A DNA stretch of 64,000 nucleotides. It comes from Rhizobium sp. CB3090 (lineage in GTDB: Bacteria; Pseudomonadota; Alphaproteobacteria; Rhizobiales; Rhizobiaceae). A model generated the notes under the pieces. It saw only the letters and a list, made by a program, of their open reading frames with translations. It searched no databases and had not been told where the DNA came from. The DNA lies in NCBI RefSeq assembly GCF_029714285.1, contig NZ_CP121662.1, forward strand, positions 1,054,001 through 1,118,000, in the 5' to 3' direction. Position numbers and translations under genes: made by a program. Shown here one piece after another: positions 60,232-64,000 of the stretch (positions within the stretch are counted from its first letter, which is position 1; every line of letters begins with the position of its first letter).

Positions 60232-60603
60232 ATGACTTGGCAACAGCAGGAACTTCAAAGTGTCGCGAAGGCCGATGATCTGCATATCTCGCCGTTGCGC
60301 GGGGATGGCAGAACCTATGGTACGCCGACCTGGATATGGTCGGTGGTCGTGGATGGCGGCTTGTACGTCCGCGCGTACAACGGGCAAAACTCGCGCTGGT
60401 ACCAGTCGGCGATCAAGCAGCAGGCTGGCCGCATCAGTGTCGCCGGAATGACGAAAGAGGTGTCGTTCCGACCCGTGGAAGGCGATGTCAACGATCGCAT
60501 CGATGATGCCTATCGCGTGAAATATTCTTCCAGCCCGTATCTGAAATCCATGATAAGCGGGCGTGCACGTGCCGCCACGGTCATGATAAGCCCCAGGGAC
60601 TAG
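60232..60603 (+). CDS. DUF2255 family protein
   Basis: 123 aa (MTWQQQELQSVAKADDLHIS). The stretch GTPTWIWSVVVDGGLYVRAY followed by NGQNSRWYQSAI is typical of the uncharacterised DUF2255 family, which has a small beta-barrel fold like that of flavin reductase-type proteins. It is the third gene of the plus-strand run. Function unknown. Confidence 0.72.
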   Translation: MTWQQQELQSVAKADDLHISPLRGDGRTYGTPTWIWSVVVDGGLYVRAYNGQNSRWYQSAIKQQAGRISVAGMTKEVSFRPVEGDVNDRIDDAYRVKYSSSPYLKSMISGRARAATVMISPRD

Positions 60604-60869
60604 GTGCTTCGTTCGCCAATGCCGCGAAGTTCACGTTGGATCGCGCTCAAGGCCGCACCGGTCACGCAGAACCCTACTTCGTCCGTCGCATTCGAGATCT
60701 CCGAAATGGTAAAGCCAAGCTAACATTCATCGGCAATCATATTGGCGAAGCGCGCTGTTGGCGACGCCTTCCGGCGCCAAGACGGTCGGGGGCACCAGGC
60801 CAGCGAAAGAAGTGCGATGACGAGGTCGCTGAAGTCGCTGCAACAGCAGCGACCTCGCCGATGGCGGAT

Positions 60870-61886
60870 TTAGACTCTCAGCAACGTCTTGATGGCGCGG
60901 CGCTCGTCCATGGCGCGATATCCTTCGGCTACGTCGGACAGCGGCAGTTCGAGGTCGAAGACCTTGCCAGGATTGATCTTCCGTTCAAGCACAAGATCCA
61001 TCAGATAGGGCAGATAGCGGCGGACCGGCGCCGGACCGCCGAGCAGGCTCTTCTGTTGGAAGAAGAGATTCTGTCCGTCGAAGGTGACGCCATGGGGAAC
61101 GCCGACAAAGCCGATCTTGCCGCCGGGGCGCGCGCAGTTGATCGCCTGTGACATGGATTCCTGAGTGCCGACGCATTCGAGGACCGATTCCGCTCCGACC
61201 CCGTTAGTCAGTTGCTTGATACGGGCTATCCCTTCTTCGCCACGTTCGGAGACAATGTCGGTCGCACCGAACTCGAGCGCAAGGTCCTGACGGGTCTTGT
61301 GACGACTCATGGCGATGATGCGCGATGCCCCCATCTGCTTGGCGGACAGGACGCCCATCAGGCCAACGGCGCCATCGCCGACGACGATGGCGGTCGAACC
61401 TTCCTGCACGCCGGCCGCGTCGGCCGCGTACCAGCCGGTTCCAAGGACGTCCGAAACTGCGAGAAGACTCGGGATCAGATCGTCAGCCGGCATTTCTGCG
61501 GTTGCGACGAGCGTGCCGTCTGCCAGCGGCACACGCGCCAGCGGGGCCTGGGCACCGCTCATGAATTCCCGCTGCTCGCAAGACGACTGGAACCCGAACT
61601 TGCAGTGCGGGCAGGTGTTGTCCGATATGCAGAAGGAGCCGACGACGAACTGGCCGGGCTTGACCGTGGTGACGGCACTGCCGACCTCCACGACGACGCC
61701 GCAATACTCATGGCCCATGGCCATGGGAGCGGTGACTTCGTTCGCTCCGCGGAACGGCCAAAGATCGGACCCGCATATGCAGGATGCCGAGAGACGGATA
61801 ATCGCGTCGGTCGGTTTGAGTATCTTGGGTTCGGCAACTTCTTCGCATCGGACGTCGCCGGGCGCATAGAGCATGGTGGCAAGCAT
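60870..61886 (-). CDS. Zinc-dependent alcohol dehydrogenase
   Basis: 338 aa from the ATG at 61886 (MLATMLYAPGDVRCEEVAEP). A medium-chain dehydrogenase with catalytic zinc ligands in CICGSD and GHEYCG, a structural-zinc lobe reduced to CPHCKFGFQSSC, and the NAD(P)-binding GDGAVGLMGVLSA. It oxidises alcohols or reduces aldehydes; substrate unknown. It precedes nothing on its strand for 265 bp and lies downstream of the cytochrome c gene, 108 bp away. Confidence 0.9.
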   Translation of the reverse strand: MLATMLYAPGDVRCEEVAEPKILKPTDAIIRLSASCICGSDLWPFRGANEVTAPMAMGHEYCGVVVEVGSAVTTVKPGQFVVGSFCISDNTCPHCKFGFQSSCEQREFMSGAQAPLARVPLADGTLVATAEMPADDLIPSLLAVSDVLGTGWYAADAAGVQEGSTAIVVGDGAVGLMGVLSAKQMGASRIIAMSRHKTRQDLALEFGATDIVSERGEEGIARIKQLTNGVGAESVLECVGTQESMSQAINCARPGGKIGFVGVPHGVTFDGQNLFFQQKSLLGGPAPVRRYLPYLMDLVLERKINPGKVFDLELPLSDVAEGYRAMDERRAIKTLLRV

Positions 61887-61994
61887 TGTTTGTTCCTTTC
61901 TTGGCTGCGCGGCTTCCATGGGAAGCGGTCGAAATAGCCGACGAGGGAAGCGCTTTGCGCCGGCATAACATTGCAGGTGACGCGGGAGGAGGGA

Positions 61995-63338
61995 TCAGCG
62001 CATCTGCAAGATGATCGGGTTGCTGGTCGCCGGGTCTGTGTGCTCCCTCAATGCCTTGACGTCCTCTGCCCGCACGGCGCTGCCGCGGTTGCCCCAGGTG
62101 GACCGGACATAGGTCAGCACGTCGGCGATCTGCTGGTCCGACAACTGCTCGCGGAACGGCGGCATGCGATATGCGTCCGGCACGCCGGCTGTGACAACGC
62201 GGCTCGATCCATTGAGCGTCACGTTCACCTGCGAGTCGGTATGCCCGATCAGCGAGGAGGCGGCGCCCGCGAGCGGCGGGATCCATTGATTCTGCCCCTT
62301 TCCGTCGGGGCCGTGACAAAAGCTGCAGCGCGCCGCATATGTCTGAGCTCCAGGCGTCCGGTTCGAACCGGCGGCCGAGATCGAAGTCGCCGTCGTGTCG
62401 CTCCAGGGACTGCTGTCGCGGGCGGGGTCGCCGGGAAGTGACTTCAGGTAATGACTGATGGCTCTCAAGTCGTCGTCGGTCATGAACTGTGTGGAATTAT
62501 TATACGCCTCCGTCATCGATCCGAAGACGACGGCATGCTGATTCCTGCCATTCTTGAGGAATTGGAAGATGTCCTCCTCGCTCCAGCGGCCGAGGCCGGT
62601 GTTGTGATCCTGACGGAGGCTCGGCGCGTACCAGCCATCCAGTAGAGCGCCGGACAGGAACAGCGAGCTCGTTTCGTCGGACGCCTTTTCGTTCATGGCG
62701 ACGCTTCGTGGCGTATGGCAGGCACCGCAATGGCCGGCTCCTTGGACGAGATAGGCGCCGCGGTTCCACTGCTCGTCCTGCTGCGGCTTCGACACGTAGG
62801 TGTTGGCGTCGACGAAGACGGCGTTCCACAGCGCCAGCGGCCAGCGCATGTTCAGAGGCCAGCCGATCCCGCTCGGCCGGTTCGCCTGGTTTGCGGGTCG
62901 AACGCCGTTCATGAAGAACGCGTAAAGCGCCTGAACGTCGTCATCCGTCATCTTCACATAGGATGGATAGGGCATAGCCGGATACAGCCGACGCCCGCCC
63001 GGCGTCACCCCATGGCGAACGGCGCGGTCGAAGTCGGCGAGGCTGTAGTTGCCGATACCGGTCTCCCTGTCCGGGGTTATGTTTGTCGCGAAGATCGAGC
63101 CGAGCGGCGTTCCCATTTCGAGACCACCGACGAACGGCTTGCTGTCCGGCGTGCTATGGCATGCGACACAGTCCGCTTGCCGGGCTACCATCTCGCCGCG
63201 TTGGACGAGGTCGGCCGAAGCCGGGATCGATGCTGCGGCCGTATCGAAGGGCGATGAGGGCGAGCGGTTGACGAACCATGTCAAACCACCTCCGACCACG
63301 ATCACGATGGCAAGAAGAACGAGAAGGAATCTCTTCAA
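61995..63338 (-). CDS. Tri-haem c-type cytochrome, alcohol/aldehyde dehydrogenase electron-transfer subunit
   Basis: 447 aa. An N-terminal membrane anchor (LLVLLAIVIVVGGGLTWFV) is followed by three CxxCH haem sites: C57-H61 (CVACH), C204-H208 (CGACH) and C338-H342 (CSFCH). Such subunits pass electrons from periplasmic alcohol, aldehyde or isoquinoline-type molybdoenzymes to quinone. The molybdopterin subunit gene lies 120 bp upstream on the same strand, supporting this. Confidence 0.92.
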   Translation of the reverse strand: MKRFLLVLLAIVIVVGGGLTWFVNRSPSSPFDTAAASIPASADLVQRGEMVARQADCVACHSTPDSKPFVGGLEMGTPLGSIFATNITPDRETGIGNYSLADFDRAVRHGVTPGGRRLYPAMPYPSYVKMTDDDVQALYAFFMNGVRPANQANRPSGIGWPLNMRWPLALWNAVFVDANTYVSKPQQDEQWNRGAYLVQGAGHCGACHTPRSVAMNEKASDETSSLFLSGALLDGWYAPSLRQDHNTGLGRWSEEDIFQFLKNGRNQHAVVFGSMTEAYNNSTQFMTDDDLRAISHYLKSLPGDPARDSSPWSDTTATSISAAGSNRTPGAQTYAARCSFCHGPDGKGQNQWIPPLAGAASSLIGHTDSQVNVTLNGSSRVVTAGVPDAYRMPPFREQLSDQQIADVLTYVRSTWGNRGSAVRAEDVKALREHTDPATSNPIILQMR

Positions 63339-63458
63339 GAACAGTCCATCCTCTGCAAGGGCTGGCTAGGCAGGCGCCACGACCAGCGTCGATGCCGTCG
63401 GGGCATTGCTCGCGTACGTCGTCGGCCAAAGCTTGAATGCCGCGCCGACGACGTTGCG
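63339..63458. other. Gap between the molybdoenzyme and cytochrome c genes
   Basis: 120 bp without a gene. The same-strand arrangement suggests one operon, though a separate promoter cannot be excluded. Confidence 0.4.
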
Positions 63459-64000
63459 TTAGCTTTGAAAGGTATAGCGGGAGAGCGGCATGCTGCGGAC
63501 GCGCTGACCGGTCAGCGTCGAGACGGCGTTCGCGACCGCCGGGGGCACCGCGGGCAGGCCGGGTTCGCCGATCCCTCCCATCTTTTCCCCGCTCTCGATG
63601 ATCCGGGTGTGTACACGCGGCATGCGAGCCGGCGGCAGGATGGGATAGAGATCATAGTTATGTGCAACCGGCTCGCCTTTCTGGTAGACCGCCTCTTCGA
63701 GAAGAACCTGCGAGACGCCCAGCGCCACCGCGGAGTTGATCTGAGCTTCGATGATCGCCGGGTTGACGATGCTGCCGGGATCGATCGCCTCCCACACGTC
63801 GTGAACCACCACCTCTCCCGATTGGATAGAGACTTCGGCGATCGCAGCGGTATGGCTGCCGAATGGCGAGGCCATGCCGATGCCGCGCGCGCGCCGGGTA
63901 CCGTCTTCCGCCGTGAATGGGCCTCGCTTCCAGCCACCCGACAAATCGCCTGCCGCCTTCAGCAGGTTGCTCAGCCGCGCGTTGTCTTTCAGAAGCTGCA
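63459..64000 (-). CDS. Molybdopterin-binding oxidoreductase subunit, IorB/aldehyde oxidase type (3' part)
   Basis: The last 180 or so residues of a xanthine-dehydrogenase-family protein; the frame is open to the window edge. GIGMASPFGSHTAAIAEVSI, AQINSAVALGVSQVLLEEAV and the active-site glutamate region GEKMGGIGEPGLPAVPPAVA (E preceding PGLP) are visible. With a multi-haem cytochrome c partner it most resembles isoquinoline 1-oxidoreductase beta-subunit type aldehyde dehydrogenases. The small iron-sulfur subunit should lie just beyond the window. Confidence 0.88.
   Translation of the reverse strand, partial: QLLKDNARLSNLLKAAGDLSGGWKRGPFTAEDGTRRARGIGMASPFGSHTAAIAEVSIQSGEVVVHDVWEAIDPGSIVNPAIIEAQINSAVALGVSQVLLEEAVYQKGEPVAHNYDLYPILPPARMPRVHTRIIESGEKMGGIGEPGLPAVPPAVANAVSTLTGQRVRSMPLSRYTFQS

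Noticed and set aside
60604..60869. A frame from 60636 running into the alcohol dehydrogenase antisense
   Set aside because: Only the first 50 codons are not antisense, no family is recognised and there is no ribosome binding site; it may be a gene remnant but cannot be supported.

Overview
The window comes from an alphaproteobacterium of the order Rhizobiales, most probably a Rhizobium/Agrobacterium relative. The basis is the str-S10-spc-alpha gene order, the sequence character of the ribosomal proteins, the high-GC coding pattern, and rhizobial-type small genes (DUF1883, MsrPQ, the Rhizobium-style ribosomal operon spacing). This rests on gene order and protein recognition only; no database search was possible.

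Layout. (1) 1-3.4 kb: the 3' end of rpoC with a strong terminator, then a 1,053-bp IS630-family element inserted in the stop codon of a small hypothetical gene. (2) 3.9-8.2 kb: the str operon (rpsL, rpsG, fusA, tuf). (3) 8.5-23.1 kb: the S10, spc and alpha operons from rpsJ to rplQ, complete and collinear. A terminator-like hairpin between rplO and secY and another after rplQ suggest the block is transcribed in at least two units. (4) 23.2-33.1 kb: ordinary chromosomal genes: DUF2809 protein, msrPQ (periplasmic methionine sulfoxide repair), ilvD, an LprI-like secreted protein, a DegP/Do protease, rarA, DUF1883, a glyoxalase-fold protein and a ketopantoate-reductase-like protein. (5) 33.3-37.6 kb: a tightly coupled four-gene membrane operon of unknown function. 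It ends in a four-helix membrane protein with a long coiled-coil tail and an OmpA/MotB-like peptidoglycan-binding protein. This resembles a stator (MotAB, TolQR, ZorAB) module and is one of the two best candidates here for an undescribed system. (6) 37.6-40.4 kb: an ABC-F ATPase and an acyltransferase-3 membrane enzyme.

(7) 40.8-53.2 kb is a mobile, accessory region. It holds a second IS630 element, again sitting in a stop codon; an XRE/ImmA-type regulator-protease pair; and an approximately 8.5-kb Tn7-like transposon (TnsA-like nuclease, TnsB/TniA DDE transposase, TnsC/TniB ATPase, TniQ) that carries two paralogous accessory proteins, one small protein and a decayed HTH-nucleotidyltransferase. 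Imperfect inverted end repeats can be seen near 43.61 and 52.10 kb. A PIN-domain toxin with a divergently oriented Phd-like antitoxin lies just outside the right end. (8) 53.4-64 kb is a redox/catabolic island: cupin, a decayed RibD/DHFR-like gene, aldo-keto reductase, two LysR regulators with the same TTAT-N11-ATAA site touching their start codons, MFS exporter, tautomerase, flavodoxin-like protein, tandem carboxymuconolactone-decarboxylase protein, DUF2255 protein, zinc alcohol dehydrogenase, a tri-haem cytochrome c, and the start of a molybdopterin oxidoreductase that runs off the window.
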